NCBI RefSeq assembly: GCF_001909055.1
Contig: NZ_LVWI01000001.1
Location: 496,001 to 560,000 of the forward strand
Length of the DNA stretch: 64,000 nucleotides
Direction: 5' to 3'
Origin: Paenibacillus helianthi
GTDB taxonomy: Bacteria > Bacillota > Bacilli > Paenibacillales > Paenibacillaceae
Shown: piece by piece, positions 16,292-25,138 of the stretch
Layout: each line of letters opens with the position of its first letter
How positions within the stretch are numbered: position 1 is the first letter of the stretch
Translations under genes and position numbers: made by a program
Notes under the pieces: model-generated
What the model saw: only the letters and a program-made list of their open reading frames with translations
What the model was told of the DNA's origin: nothing
The model's database searches: none

Positions 16292-19200
16292 TTACATATC
16301 CAGCGATTTGGGTTTGTCATCTGAAGCGGACCCGCTGAACGGCCACCAGTTGGCCCGGCCGAACATCCGTACCATCACCGGTACGAAGAACGGCAGAAAC
16401 ACCAGCGCGTACAGGGCAAGACCCGACAGGACTACGGTTGCAATCTGCATCATTGACAGTACTCCTGACGGGTACATCGAGGCGAAGGTGCCGCCTAAAA
16501 TCACTACCGCAGACAGGATAACTGTACCCATGTTACGCATTGCGTGCAGGATCGCTTCACGTACATCCCAGGTTTTGTTCTCATTGAATCGGGCCATGAG
16601 GAAAATGCTATAGTCCACACCCAGCGCAATCAGCATCACAAAGCTGAAGAATGGCGTCGTCCAGGTGATTCCTGAATAATTCAGCAAATGTACAAAAATC
16701 GCCTCGGTCACCCCGAGCGCTGTAAAGTATGTGATGACTAGTGAAAGAATCAGATACAGCGGCATAATAATCGAACGAAGCAAAACTACCAGTATGATGA
16801 AGATACCGCCTAGCATAAGGACAACCGTCCGTGTATAATCCTCATTCGAAATTTTCTGCAAATCACTATAGGTACTGGTTACTCCGCTGATGGCCGTTTC
16901 GGCATTTTCCAGCTTTGTACCTATGACGGCGCGGTCTACAGCTGCCTGAACATCCCCCATACTGTCTATCGCCTTCGCACTGTATGGATTGGCAGCAAAC
17001 ACTACGTCCAGTGTCATCACCTTGCGGTCTCCAGACAGATAATTATCAAACACCTGCCCCATCCCATCAGACTTAAGCGCCTCAGCCGGTACTAAGAACC
17101 CGCTCAGCTCATCATCCTTGGCATCTTGAATCTGCTTCAGGTAATCCTGTGCAGAATCAAGTCCGCCTGTAATCTGCTTCAGGCCGTCCGCACTGTCGCT
17201 CAGCCCATCGGTCAATTGGCTGATTTGTCCTGTAAGCTGGCCGAAGCCGTCTGCCAGTTGCTGCTGGCCACCCTGAAGCTGATCCAGACCGCTTGTAATG
17301 GAAGGAATCTTATCCACGATCTGTCCTTGTCCGGCTGCTGCCTGATTCAGTCCTGATTGCAGCTGGCCGATTCCAGCCACCAGCTTATCGAGACCCTGCG
17401 CCAGCGCAGTCTGTCCGGCTGCCGCTTTGGCATATCCCGTATTGGCCTCATTCAGGCCCGCTGCGGCTCCTTTCAACTGCCCCGTAATCTGGCCTAGGCC
17501 CTCTGCGAGCTGAGCTGTTCCTGCACCAGTCTGTGTTACAGTGCCTTTGATCGTCTGATAATTCACATCCTGCAGGAGATCCGGATGAGCAGCTTCCAGA
17601 CCGGTGAAAGATGCACCCAAACCGCCCAGTGCCGTTGCCACGCCTTGAAGCTGGGTCTGGAGCTGTCCAAGTCCGCCATCCAGCGCCGTCAGTCCTGCCC
17701 CGATTTTCTTGTAGCCCGCGAGCAGCGATGCATTGGCATCGGCTAACTGCTTGGCACTGGCTGCCGCCTGGGCCAGCCCAGCTTTGATCTCACCGGCTCC
17801 CGAAGAGCCGCTCTTTATACCGTTTTCGATGCGCAACAATCCGTCTCCCAGAGCATCAATGCCTTTTCTCAGCGCGGCTGTGCCTTGTGTCAGCTTCGCG
17901 CTGCCTGATACAGCTTCATTCAGCTTCGGCTCATTGTCACTGAGCTGCTTACTCGCTTTCTCCAGCCCCGACTGTATCTTGGTCAGTCCTTGATTGCTCT
18001 GGCTAAGACCATCGGTTAGAGTTGCCACCTGCGTCGGAATCAAAAAGTCATTGATCTGTTCGCCGGTCGGACGCGACATACTGCGTACCGATTTAACGCC
18101 TTCCACCTTTTCCAGCTCACGGCTAATTTTCTCCGCAAGCCCTATATATTCCGGGGTGTCCATACGGTCGTCATTCTTAATAACGATCTTGCCGGGCATA
18201 GATTCCCCGGGGCCGAAGCTCTCAGAAATAATGTTAAAGCCCTTGACCGAATCGTAGTTTGAACCAATCTCATTCATGCTGTTAAAGGACAGTTTGCCAG
18301 TGTAAGTCAACAGGAATGGTAATACGATCGCCGCTACAATCAACAAAGCTGCCCAAGGTCTTTTAAGGGAAAAGGAACCTGTTGCCCCCCAAATCCGGCT
18401 CTCACTGTGCGCAAGCTTGCTGCTTGACGGCCAGAACAGTCTTTTGCCAAGCACTGCCATGAAGAAGGGGACGACTGTCACGAGTGCCAGCAGCATCACG
18501 GCGATTCCTACGGCCACCGCTACCGCTGAACGGTAGAGCACGAACTTGGACAGTCCGATCGCCAGGAAGCCGACAAATACAGCAAGCCCGGAGTAGAATA
18601 CTGTGCCGCCTGCTTTTCGGTAAGTTGAAATAATTGCACTTTTGGTATCCTCAGCAGAAGCCAGCTCTTCCTTGAAGCGGCTGATCAGCAATATGCAGTA
18701 ATCCGTCCCGATCCCGAACATGACGGCAACCATGAATATCTGCGTAAAGGTCGATAATGGAAAATCAAAGCGGTCCACAAGAAACGCTACAATGGATTGA
18801 GACACAATATAACTGAGCCCCACAGTCAGCAGCGGCACAAATGGTGCAACAAACGAACGGAAGACTACAAACAGAATCAGCAAAATGAAGATAACGGTGA
18901 TGTATTCCGATTTCTTCAGCCCTGCTTCCGAGCTGGCAATAGTATCCTCTGTAATCAGTCCTTCGCTCGTCAAGTAGTGACCGGCGCTGACACCACTTAG
19001 CAGTGCATTCACTTTATCCGGCAGTTGCTTGACGGCTTCCCCCCCGCCACTTACCATGAGCGCTGTCATCACCGTTTTGCCGTCTTTGGCAATCAGGGTG
19101 TCCTTCAATTCCGGCTGCGAAAAAGGGTCAGTGATGGAGTCAATCTTGAGCGAGTCTTTTTGAGCGGTTAGCTTCCCGATGCCTTGCTTAATGCTCTCTG

Positions 19201-19450
19201 TGTCTTCAGCGGAAAGTCCGCCGGGTTTGTTGAAGACAAGCGCTACCTGATGCAGCGTCTCTCCGCCTTTGGCATCGGCCACTTCCTTCATAATCTCTGA
19301 AGCCCTTGTTGAGGAGTAGCCGTCCGGAACGGAAATCTGCCCCTTCTCGCGTACCAGATCTGACATGCCCGGAGCTGTCAAAAATAACAGAACCGCCACG
19401 GCGAGCCATACGGCTATAATGGCCCATCTTGCTTTAAGTATGGTCTTCAA
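16292..19450 (-). CDS. MMPL-family (RND-like) membrane transporter
   Basis: Proton-driven exporter-type protein of 1052 residues with two MMPL halves. The N-terminal half has a first membrane helix (residues 8-28), an extracellular loop, then a bundle near 180-380 with FGIGTDYCILLISRFKEEL. The C-terminal half has the matching bundle near 850-1030 with ALGVDYSIFLMARFNE; the GTDY and GVDY Asp residues are the family's proton-relay positions. The second extracellular loop (about 470-790) is a very long Gly/Ala/Gln-rich heptad region (ALRKGIDALGDGLLRIENGI, QTALAQGLDKLVAGIGQLQS), probably an extended coiled coil. It overlaps the MarR gene by 4 bp and is very likely repressed by it. Export of lipids or toxic compounds is the general family role; the substrate is unknown. 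Confidence 0.92.
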   Translation of the reverse strand: MKTILKARWAIIAVWLAVAVLLFLTAPGMSDLVREKGQISVPDGYSSTRASEIMKEVADAKGGETLHQVALVFNKPGGLSAEDTESIKQGIGKLTAQKDSLKIDSITDPFSQPELKDTLIAKDGKTVMTALMVSGGGEAVKQLPDKVNALLSGVSAGHYLTSEGLITEDTIASSEAGLKKSEYITVIFILLILFVVFRSFVAPFVPLLTVGLSYIVSQSIVAFLVDRFDFPLSTFTQIFMVAVMFGIGTDYCILLISRFKEELASAEDTKSAIISTYRKAGGTVFYSGLAVFVGFLAIGLSKFVLYRSAVAVAVGIAVMLLALVTVVPFFMAVLGKRLFWPSSSKLAHSESRIWGATGSFSLKRPWAALLIVAAIVLPFLLTYTGKLSFNSMNEIGSNYDSVKGFNIISESFGPGESMPGKIVIKNDDRMDTPEYIGLAEKISRELEKVEGVKSVRSMSRPTGEQINDFLIPTQVATLTDGLSQSNQGLTKIQSGLEKASKQLSDNEPKLNEAVSGSAKLTQGTAALRKGIDALGDGLLRIENGIKSGSSGAGEIKAGLAQAAASAKQLADANASLLAGYKKIGAGLTALDGGLGQLQTQLQGVATALGGLGASFTGLEAAHPDLLQDVNYQTIKGTVTQTGAGTAQLAEGLGQITGQLKGAAAGLNEANTGYAKAAAGQTALAQGLDKLVAGIGQLQSGLNQAAAGQGQIVDKIPSITSGLDQLQGGQQQLADGFGQLTGQISQLTDGLSDSADGLKQITGGLDSAQDYLKQIQDAKDDELSGFLVPAEALKSDGMGQVFDNYLSGDRKVMTLDVVFAANPYSAKAIDSMGDVQAAVDRAVIGTKLENAETAISGVTSTYSDLQKISNEDYTRTVVLMLGGIFIILVVLLRSIIMPLYLILSLVITYFTALGVTEAIFVHLLNYSGITWTTPFFSFVMLIALGVDYSIFLMARFNENKTWDVREAILHAMRNMGTVILSAVVILGGTFASMYPSGVLSMMQIATVVLSGLALYALVFLPFFVPVMVRMFGRANWWPFSGSASDDKPKSLDM

Positions 19451-19899
19451 TTGTTTCTACCTCCTGTATCCTGCATCAAAAATGCCAGCTTTTCAAACAT
19501 AGTGATGAATTTCTCAATATCCCGTTCCTCAAAATGCGAGAAATAAGGGGAAATCACCTCATGTACCTGCTTTTCAGCCGTAGAATAGGTTTCTCTTCCT
19601 GTGTTTGTAAGTGACAAATAGACTTGGCGGCGGTCATTCTCATCCCGGGTACGGTCAATAAATCCGGCTTCAACCAGTCTATTAATTATTGCAGTGATGG
19701 AACTCTTCCCCACAGCTACTGCTTCTGCTAAATAAGTGGAAGTACAGAGATCCTGGCTCTTGATCAGACGCATGATGAGAAATTGATCGTTGGTTAATCC
19801 TTCTGCCATACTGTCTCTAATTTGCGCGTTGATCTGCCGGGTCACTACCATATATGCATCCACATAGCGGTTAATCCATTGCTCCGCCTCAAGCTTCAA
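19447..19899 (-). CDS. MarR-family repressor of the MMPL transporter
   Basis: Winged-helix MarR regulator of 150 residues. It has a recognition helix region (TSTYLAEAVAVGKSSITAII) and a wing with the family DR-x-DRR signature (IDRTRDENDRRQVYLSLTNT). It uses a TTG start (MKLEAEQW) with AGGAGG 8 nt upstream. It is the first gene of a two-gene operon with the MMPL transporter, overlapping it by 4 bp, and a perfect palindrome sits 41 bp before its start. The standard arrangement would be autorepression relieved by a ligand that the transporter also handles; that part is inference. Confidence 0.92.
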   Translation of the reverse strand: MKLEAEQWINRYVDAYMVVTRQINAQIRDSMAEGLTNDQFLIMRLIKSQDLCTSTYLAEAVAVGKSSITAIINRLVEAGFIDRTRDENDRRQVYLSLTNTGRETYSTAEKQVHEVISPYFSHFEERDIEKFITMFEKLAFLMQDTGGRNN

Positions 19900-19939
19900 A
19901 ATCCCAACCTCCTAGCCCTGATAATAGTTCGTGTATAGA

Positions 19940-19960
19940 ATAGTTTTACAGTAAAACTAT
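19940..19960. promoter_or_regulatory. Perfect palindrome, probable MarR operator
   Basis: Arms ATAGTTTTAC and GTAAAACTAT, 10 bp each, around a single A at 19950. It lies in the promoter region of the marR-mmpL pair. Confidence 0.75.
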
Positions 19961-20021
19961 ATGATTGGCAACCTAAAAAGTCAATATCACGAATCAGGTC
20001 CCCGTAAAAGATTTATACTGC

Positions 20022-20060
20022 AAAAAAAAGCCACCCCGCAATTCATATGCGAAATGGCTT
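20022..20060 (-). terminator. Intrinsic terminator of acetyltransferase transcript
   Basis: Arms AAGCCA/TGGCTT with inner GC pairs (20029-20060), followed on the minus strand by a run of T. A second hairpin (CATGCTG 20066-20072 / CAGCATG 20079-20085) lies just before it without a T run. Confidence 0.75.
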
Positions 20061-20133
20061 ACACCCATGCTGCCTAAACAGCATGAAACATAAAATCCTT
20101 ATATTTTGGAAAATGCGGATGCAGTCCGCAGGA

Positions 20134-20574
20134 TTACTCCTCATCCTCAGCTTCTTCAACTTCATACACACAGCGGAACATTTCAATACCTGCGGGATTC
20201 TCCCCAAGACTGTAGACCATAAAGCCTAGATTCCGGTAAAAGTCTGCGGCAATCTCATCCTCCGTCTCAGCCAGCAGATACCGCGGATTACGGACCGCCA
20301 GCAGCTCCAGAATGATTCCCCGCGCATAGCCTTTGCCCCGGTTCTCCGGGAGCACGGCAATATGACGGATTTCCAGCGAACCATCTTCGGTCTCCTCAAA
20401 GCCTACCAGTCCTACAAGTAATCCTTCCTCTTCCCAGCCGCAGAGCTGAAGTCCCGCCTTACTTCCATATTCCACCGTTGTACGCCAGAGCGCATCCGGT
20501 TCATCAATCACAGCATAAGCCAGCAGCTCCTTTACTTCTTCTGTATCGATACGCGGCTTCAAATCAATCAGCAT
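20134..20574 (-). CDS. GNAT-family N-acetyltransferase
   Basis: Acetyl-CoA-dependent N-acetyltransferase of 146 residues. Motif A with the pyrophosphate loop is clear (IRHIAVLPENRGKGYARGI, about residues 68-86), followed by ADFYRNLGFMVYSLG (motif B). An acidic tail EVEEAEDEE ends the protein. The acceptor could be a small amine or a protein. It is followed by a terminator; the VanZ-like gene lies 60 bp upstream on the same strand, so the two may share a transcript. Confidence 0.85.
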   Translation of the reverse strand: MLIDLKPRIDTEEVKELLAYAVIDEPDALWRTTVEYGSKAGLQLCGWEEEGLLVGLVGFEETEDGSLEIRHIAVLPENRGKGYARGIILELLAVRNPRYLLAETEDEIAADFYRNLGFMVYSLGENPAGIEMFRCVYEVEEAEDEE

Positions 20575-20636
20575 TTGTTTTGTTCTCCTCTCCGTACTTT
20601 CACCTAATCCTGCTATAAGAGCCTATGATTACATTT

Positions 20637-21083
20637 TTACTTTCTTCTAAAATACACAATCCGAAGCAAGATGTACCCGCTTAATACTCCCACAAGGTTC
20701 AGCAGCACATCATCAATATCGAAGCTGCCGGCGCGCAGCAGCATTTGCATGGTTTCTAATAGCAGTATGCCCGCTGCCGAGACCACGAGCAGCCGAATGA
20801 CAGCGTGCAAATTCCGCTTCAGCAACGGCAGCAGAAACCCAAATGGCGCAAATACAATTACATTGCCCAGTATATTGATAACCCTTCCTGTCACAGAAAC
20901 TCCGTTCTCTAGATCAAAATACAACCTTATAGTACGAAACAGCTCCAGGTTATACCGGAAAGGCCCTTCTGTATGAACCGTTCGTCCAAATCCAAGGAAC
21001 ATCCAGTATACCAGGGCGGCACTATATCCAATAAACAGAATCATGAGGAGCGCCTTGGCTATTCCCTCCGCTTGCGGTGGCAT
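20637..21083 (-). CDS. VanZ-like membrane protein
   Basis: Small integral membrane protein of about 148 residues with four hydrophobic segments (ALLMILFIGYSAALVYWMFL; VINILGNVIVFAPFGFLLPL; VIRLLVVSAAGILLLETMQM; DDVLLNLVGVLSGYILLRI). The NxxxFxPxGFLLP and ET-QxxxxxGxFDxDDxxLNxxG motifs are VanZ hallmarks. VanZ proteins are linked to low-level teicoplanin resistance, but for most members the role is unknown. The frame is open to 21218 but would then run into rpiA. ATG at 21083, with AGGA 8 nt upstream and 47 bp after the rpiA stop, is the better start. Confidence 0.85.
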   Translation of the reverse strand: MPPQAEGIAKALLMILFIGYSAALVYWMFLGFGRTVHTEGPFRYNLELFRTIRLYFDLENGVSVTGRVINILGNVIVFAPFGFLLPLLKRNLHAVIRLLVVSAAGILLLETMQMLLRAGSFDIDDVLLNLVGVLSGYILLRIVYFRRK

Positions 21084-21129
21084 GTGCCTTTTCCTGCTGC
21101 TCTGGCCGGTGCTGCTGTGCTTACCTTTG

Positions 21130-21816
21130 TTACTCGCCTTGCCCGCGCTCAATGACTTCAATGCTCCCGTCCGGTTTGCCGACAATCGCCACAGCGGCGA
21201 TGCCAATAAAGAGGCCATGTTCCACTACCCCTGTAATATTCTGAAGGGAATCCGCGAGTTCAGCAGCTGAAGCAATAGACCCGAAACGGCAATCCGCAAT
21301 GTAATTTCCGTTGTCAGTCTTGTACAGGGCATCCCCGCTCCGCCGGAGCTCTGGTGTGCAGCCCAGCTTGGCCAGCGCAGCCACGGTCCACTCCCAGGCG
21401 AATGGAACGATCTCCACCGGCAATGGAAATTTACCTAGCGTATGAACAGCTTTGCTCTCGTCAGCCACCACAATCATCCGTGTACTATTGCGGGCTACGA
21501 TCTTCTCACGAAGCAGCGCACCTCCGCCGCCCTTAATGAGCTCCAGATCATGGTTCAGCTCATCCGCACCGTCGATGGTGAGATCAAGACTCCCGATATC
21601 GCCGAAACCGACCAGAGGGATCCCGAGCTCACGTGCCTGTTCCTCTGAGGCAACCGAAGTGGCAACGGCAGTGATCTGCAGCCCTTCCTTTACCCGCTCA
21701 CCGAGCTTCCGGATGGCCCAGTAAGCTGTAGAACCTGTTCCGAGTCCGACTCTCATTCCGTCCTTAACATACTCTACTGCCTTTTCTGCCGCTAGCTGCT
21801 TCACATTGATACTCAT
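21130..21816 (-). CDS. rpiA: Ribose-5-phosphate isomerase A
   Basis: Interconverts ribose 5-phosphate and ribulose 5-phosphate in the pentose phosphate pathway; cytosolic, 228 residues, the usual length. Motifs are complete: phosphate loop GLGTGST (about 25-31), catalytic DGADELNHDLELIKGGGGAL, LLREKIV and the C-terminal GVVEHGLFI. The frame extends to 21864, but ATG at 21816 gives the conserved N-terminus MSINVKQLAAEKAVEYVKDG with GGGGG upstream. A VanZ-like gene follows 47 bp downstream. A fructose-6-phosphate aldolase (another pentose-phosphate-related enzyme) lies 2 kb away on the other strand. Confidence 0.96.
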   Translation of the reverse strand: MSINVKQLAAEKAVEYVKDGMRVGLGTGSTAYWAIRKLGERVKEGLQITAVATSVASEEQARELGIPLVGFGDIGSLDLTIDGADELNHDLELIKGGGGALLREKIVARNSTRMIVVADESKAVHTLGKFPLPVEIVPFAWEWTVAALAKLGCTPELRRSGDALYKTDNGNYIADCRFGSIASAAELADSLQNITGVVEHGLFIGIAAVAIVGKPDGSIEVIERGQGE

Positions 21817-21890
21817 TTTTAATACCCCCATGTATCCGTTATAATAGTTTTGAAGTACCATCAAATCATCACCGCCAGGAGGCTTCCAGC

Positions 21891-22088
21891 ATGAGAACCG
21901 AACAACAGATCCAATCCAAAATTAACGAATTGACCCTGCAGAAAAGATCCGTGGAATCCCGGCTGACACCGCTGCCGGATGGCAGCCCCCAGCGGGAACC
22001 GCTGAATGCCCAGCTGAGCCGGGTTGAGGATATGATCCTGATGCTGGAGTGGGTGCTGGATGCACCGGCCGGCAAGTACCACGCATAA
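21891..22088 (+). CDS. Small coiled-coil protein, 65 residues, function unknown
   Basis: A 65-residue hydrophilic protein, MRTEQQIQSKINELTLQKRS ... EWVLDAPAGKYHA. The sequence predicts two helices separated by a Pro/Gly turn (TPLPDGSPQ), a helical hairpin. AGGAGG 7 nt before the ATG supports translation. It is divergent from rpiA (75 bp between starts) and convergent with an acetyltransferase whose stop is 8 bp away. I do not recognise a family. Confidence 0.75.
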   Translation: MRTEQQIQSKINELTLQKRSVESRLTPLPDGSPQREPLNAQLSRVEDMILMLEWVLDAPAGKYHA

Positions 22089-22095
22089 ACTTGGA

Positions 22096-22572
22096 TTAAG
22101 ACAAAATTTTGCCGTAACAAAGACTGTCAGGATCACCAATATAGGGTCCAAACAAATCAATGGGCCGGTAGCCGTTCTTCTCATACAGGGCAATGGCTTC
22201 CGGCTGCTTGATGCCTGTCTCCAGCCGGATTTCTCTGCAGCCCGCTGCTGCAGCCCTTTGTTCCAAATCCAGCAGCATACGGTTTGCTATCCCTTGCTGG
22301 CGGGTATCCGGATCTACATAGAACCGCTTGAGTTCCATACTGGAAGAATCTTCAGCCAGTGGACGCAGGCCCCCGCAGCCTACCGGCTTGTCCCCGGCAT
22401 AAGCCACCACGAAGGTCATTTCCCGCACCTTGGGGTCAGAGAAATCCACTACGTAGATCGTCTCATGCGGATACCTTGATTTCAGTTCAACATCCAGACG
22501 GTCAATTAGCGCCCTCAAATCCTTATTCTCGGGATCAACTACAACAAAGTTCACTCCAATATTAGAACACAT
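22096..22572 (-). CDS. GNAT-family N-acetyltransferase
   Basis: Acetyltransferase of about 158 residues, typical for GNAT. Visible parts are VDFSDPKVREMTFVVAYAGD, the acetyl-CoA motif MELKRFYVDPDTRQQGIANR and the C-terminal LETGIKQPEAIALYEKNGYR. The last motif is common in the PaiA/YitI-like group acting on small molecules. ATG at 22572 has GAGGG 7 nt upstream; the longer frame to 22641 has no ribosome site. It stands alone on its strand. Confidence 0.87.
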   Translation of the reverse strand: MCSNIGVNFVVVDPENKDLRALIDRLDVELKSRYPHETIYVVDFSDPKVREMTFVVAYAGDKPVGCGGLRPLAEDSSSMELKRFYVDPDTRQQGIANRMLLDLEQRAAAAGCREIRLETGIKQPEAIALYEKNGYRPIDLFGPYIGDPDSLCYGKILS

Positions 22573-22668
22573 TTCTGATCCCTCACTCTCATCCCATTGG
22601 AATGTACTTTTATCTATATAGTTGCAGCTTGTGATTTTCATATTAGCACAGGAACGTGATAACGCAAT

Positions 22669-23223
22669 TCAGGCAAAGCCATGAAGCATTTCCTCGTATA
22701 ATTGGGCATTATCCTTCTCATAGCAGATGAATTCTATCCGTTTCAGCGGCAGTCCACCGGAATCGCGTTCCTTTATATACTCAATGACAGAATTCAGCGC
22801 AGTCTGACAAGCCAGGACTTTGGGGAAATTGTAGACCCCAGTGCTGATGTTGGGAAAAGCAACACTTACCGCCCCCCGTCTACAGGCTGCCTCCAGACTG
22901 CTCGAATAGCATTTGGCCAGAATTGCAGCTTCTCCCGCAGCTCCGCCTTTCCATATCGGCCCTACCGTATGTATGATCCCCAGGAAAGGCAGATTTCCCG
23001 CATTGGTCACCGCAGCTTCACCTGGAAGGATACCGCCTTGCTTGTGACGGATCTCTGCACATGCCTCAGCTATTTGCGGTCCGCCAGCCCGGTGAATCGC
23101 GCCGTCCACACCACCACCGCCAAAAAGGCCCGAATTCGAAGCATTTACAATCATGTCTCCCTGCCAGGCGGTAATGTCACCCTGCCGGGTGGAAATGGCT
23201 ACATGGTTAATGATGATTTGCAT
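22669..23223 (-). CDS. Macrodomain protein, O-acetyl-ADP-ribose deacetylase type
   Basis: Single macrodomain of 184 residues. The ADP-ribose-binding elements are present: GDMIVNASNSGLFGGGGVDG near residues 22-41 (catalytic-loop Asn and Asp) and FPNISTGVYNFP near 130-142. Members hydrolyse O-acetyl-ADP-ribose from sirtuin reactions or remove ADP-ribose from proteins or nucleic acids. GGAGGAG is 7 nt before the ATG. It overlaps the upstream membrane-protein gene by 17 bp, so the two are probably co-translated. No sirtuin or ADP-ribosyltransferase is seen nearby. Confidence 0.92.
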   Translation of the reverse strand: MQIIINHVAISTRQGDITAWQGDMIVNASNSGLFGGGGVDGAIHRAGGPQIAEACAEIRHKQGGILPGEAAVTNAGNLPFLGIIHTVGPIWKGGAAGEAAILAKCYSSSLEAACRRGAVSVAFPNISTGVYNFPKVLACQTALNSVIEYIKERDSGGLPLKRIEFICYEKDNAQLYEEMLHGFA

Positions 23224-23674
23224 CTGCGGTCTCCTCCTTCACAGCCGATTCCAAACGGAGGATCATCTCTTTCTCCCCATTGCTCAATGCGTTGTCCGTA
23301 AAAGAATCCGCCTGGATCTGCTCGCCCCGCAGAGAAGACTGCCGGATATTGCCCAGCATCCAGCTCTGAGCGTCAGAGAGTGCCATTTCACCGCCTCCTG
23401 CAGGAACCCGGCACAGGGCTATCGTCTTGTCGACTTCTCCGCCTGCAAGCTGCCCCTCCAGAAGTGAACGAACGCTAAATTGAAACAAAGGAACCGCTTC
23501 CGGCCGCTCATCATTGTATGAAAAGGACTGATGATAGACAGAATACATTAAACTGCTGATGCGTCCTGCAGATTCATCCGCTTCCTGCTGGGCAACCAGC
23601 CTGCTGTTCTGGAAAGCAATGATTCCGGCAGCAAATAAAAGAAAGGCGACAACCCCTGCATATACTATAAACAT
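23207..23674 (-). CDS. Single-pass membrane protein of unknown function
   Basis: A 155-residue protein with one N-terminal transmembrane segment (MFIVYAGVVAFLLFAAGIIAF), then a Gln/Glu-rich helical region (RLVAQQEADESAGRISSL) and an extracytoplasmic or cytoplasmic domain ending in KEETADANHH. I recognise no family. ATG at 23674 has AGGTG 7 nt upstream; the frame extends to 23710 without a site. It overlaps the macrodomain gene by 17 bp, which ties the two in one operon. Confidence 0.7.
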   Translation of the reverse strand: MFIVYAGVVAFLLFAAGIIAFQNSRLVAQQEADESAGRISSLMYSVYHQSFSYNDERPEAVPLFQFSVRSLLEGQLAGGEVDKTIALCRVPAGGGEMALSDAQSWMLGNIRQSSLRGEQIQADSFTDNALSNGEKEMILRLESAVKEETADANHH

Positions 23675-23904
23675 ATCTGACACCTGCCCTTTCGGCGATA
23701 TGGGCAACACCGCTTCTATATTATCACGTGACGAACGTGTCAGGGAATGGGCACAGCGCGCTGAATTAACATTTTACCTGGAATTCTATAAAGTTATTTT
23801 GAAATATTCATATTAACAGTTGAAACTTCCAGCACCATGATTCATAATGAAGTGGTGCAAAAATGTTTGTCAATCCATATCAAACCAAGGGAGGATACCA
23901 CGAA

Positions 23905-24552
23905 ATGAAATTTTTCTTGGATACCGGAAATATTGAAGAAATCAAACGTATTACCCGCCTCGGATTAGTGGATGGCGTAACGACAAATCCGTCGCTTATC
24001 GCCAAAGAAGGCAGACTGTTCAAAGATGTTATCAAAGAAATCGTTGCGATTGTACCAGGCCCTGTCAGCGCTGAGGTCATCGGTCTGAAAGCCGAAGAAA
24101 TGTTGAAGGAAGCTTACGAAATCGCTGAATGGGCACCTAACGTGGTTATCAAGCTGCCGATGACTGAAGATGGTCTGGAAGCTTGTTATGAATTAACCAA
24201 AAAAGGCATTAAAACGAACGTAACCCTCATCTTCTCGGCAGCCCAGGGACTGATGGCCGCCAAAGCCGGCGCAACCTATATCAGCCCGTTTGTTGGACGT
24301 CTGGATGATATCGGTGTTGACGGCATGAAGCTGATCTCGGATTTGAAGACCATCCTGACCAACTACGGACTTCAATCGGAAATCATCGCTGCAAGTATCC
24401 GCAACATTGCACATGTGGAGCAGGCAGCAATTGCAGGTGCGCACATTGCAACTATTCCGGGCTCCCTCCTGCCTTCTCTCTGGAAGCATCCACTGACCGA
24501 CAGCGGTATCGAGCGTTTCCTGAAAGACTGGGAGAAAGTTCCGCAAGTCTAA
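23905..24552 (+). CDS. fsa: Fructose-6-phosphate aldolase / small transaldolase
   Basis: Class I aldolase of the transaldolase subfamily, 215 residues, cytosolic, TIM barrel. The Schiff-base Lys is K83 in [12 protein letters not shown]. Other family blocks are [28 protein letters not shown] and [14 protein letters not shown]. Short members either cleave fructose 6-phosphate to dihydroxyacetone and glyceraldehyde 3-phosphate or act as transaldolases; sequence alone does not separate them. ATG at 23905 is preceded by GGGAGG; the upstream extension to 23863 is not needed. It forms a single-gene unit with its own terminator. Confidence 0.92.
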   Translation: MKFFLDTGNIEEIKRITRLGLVDGVTTNPSLIAKEGRLFKDVIKEIVAIVPGPVSAEVIGLKAEEMLKEAYEIAEWAPNVVIKLPMTEDGLEACYELTKKGIKTNVTLIFSAAQGLMAAKAGATYISPFVGRLDDIGVDGMKLISDLKTILTNYGLQSEIIAASIRNIAHVEQAAIAGAHIATIPGSLLPSLWKHPLTDSGIERFLKDWEKVPQV

Positions 24553-24573
24553 GCACCCATTACCAATACATTA

Positions 24574-24611
24574 CCAGCCTTTTTCCGCAGATGCGGGGAG
24601 AGGCTTTTTTG
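24574..24611 (+). terminator. Intrinsic terminator after fsa
   Basis: AGCCT (24576-24580) pairs with AGGCT (24601-24605) with inner CCGCA/GCGG pairing, followed by six T. Confidence 0.85.
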
Positions 24612-24682
24612 TTGTACATTGACATATATAGATGTCTTGAATATAATTGTTATGACAAGTATTTGTGAAAGGATGAGTAATC

Positions 24683-25126
24683 ATGCCCTTTTCTTCACCA
24701 CAAGATTTCCTCGGATTTCTTCTCGGCTCTACGCACCGGAGGATTTCCAATGCATTTGCCCGTGTCCTTAAGCCTTATGACATCACTCCGGAGCAGTGGT
24801 CTATCCTGCTGATGATCTGTAACCGTGAAGGCATTAACCAGAAAGAGGTTGCCACTGCGGCCGCCAAGGACCAGCCGACTACCGCCCGCATTGTTGAACT
24901 GCTGCAGAAGAAAGGCTTCATACACAAGACCATGAGCCCCACCGACCGGCGTGCCTTCCAGCTCTATGCGACTGAGACAGGCAAGTCATTGATTGAGCGA
25001 ACGGTTTCTCTAGAGCAACAGATGATTACAACAGCTGTTAATGGACTCCGCCCAGAGCAGCTGGAAGACCTCCGCTCCATGCTGGAGCTGATCTATCACA
25101 ACACCGGAAATACGCTTAAAGAATAG
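24683..25126 (+). CDS. MarR-family transcriptional regulator
   Basis: Winged-helix regulator of 147 residues. HTH about residues 48-70 (NQKEVATAAAKDQPTTARIV) and wing with the DRR signature (HKTMSPTDRRAFQLYATETG). AAAGGATG lies upstream of the ATG. The MFS efflux gene starts 13 bp after its stop, so the two form an operon. Repression of the pump until a toxic ligand binds is the usual arrangement for such pairs and is inferred here. Confidence 0.92.
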   Translation: MPFSSPQDFLGFLLGSTHRRISNAFARVLKPYDITPEQWSILLMICNREGINQKEVATAAAKDQPTTARIVELLQKKGFIHKTMSPTDRRAFQLYATETGKSLIERTVSLEQQMITTAVNGLRPEQLEDLRSMLELIYHNTGNTLKE

Positions 25127-25138
25127 GAGAAACCCGTT

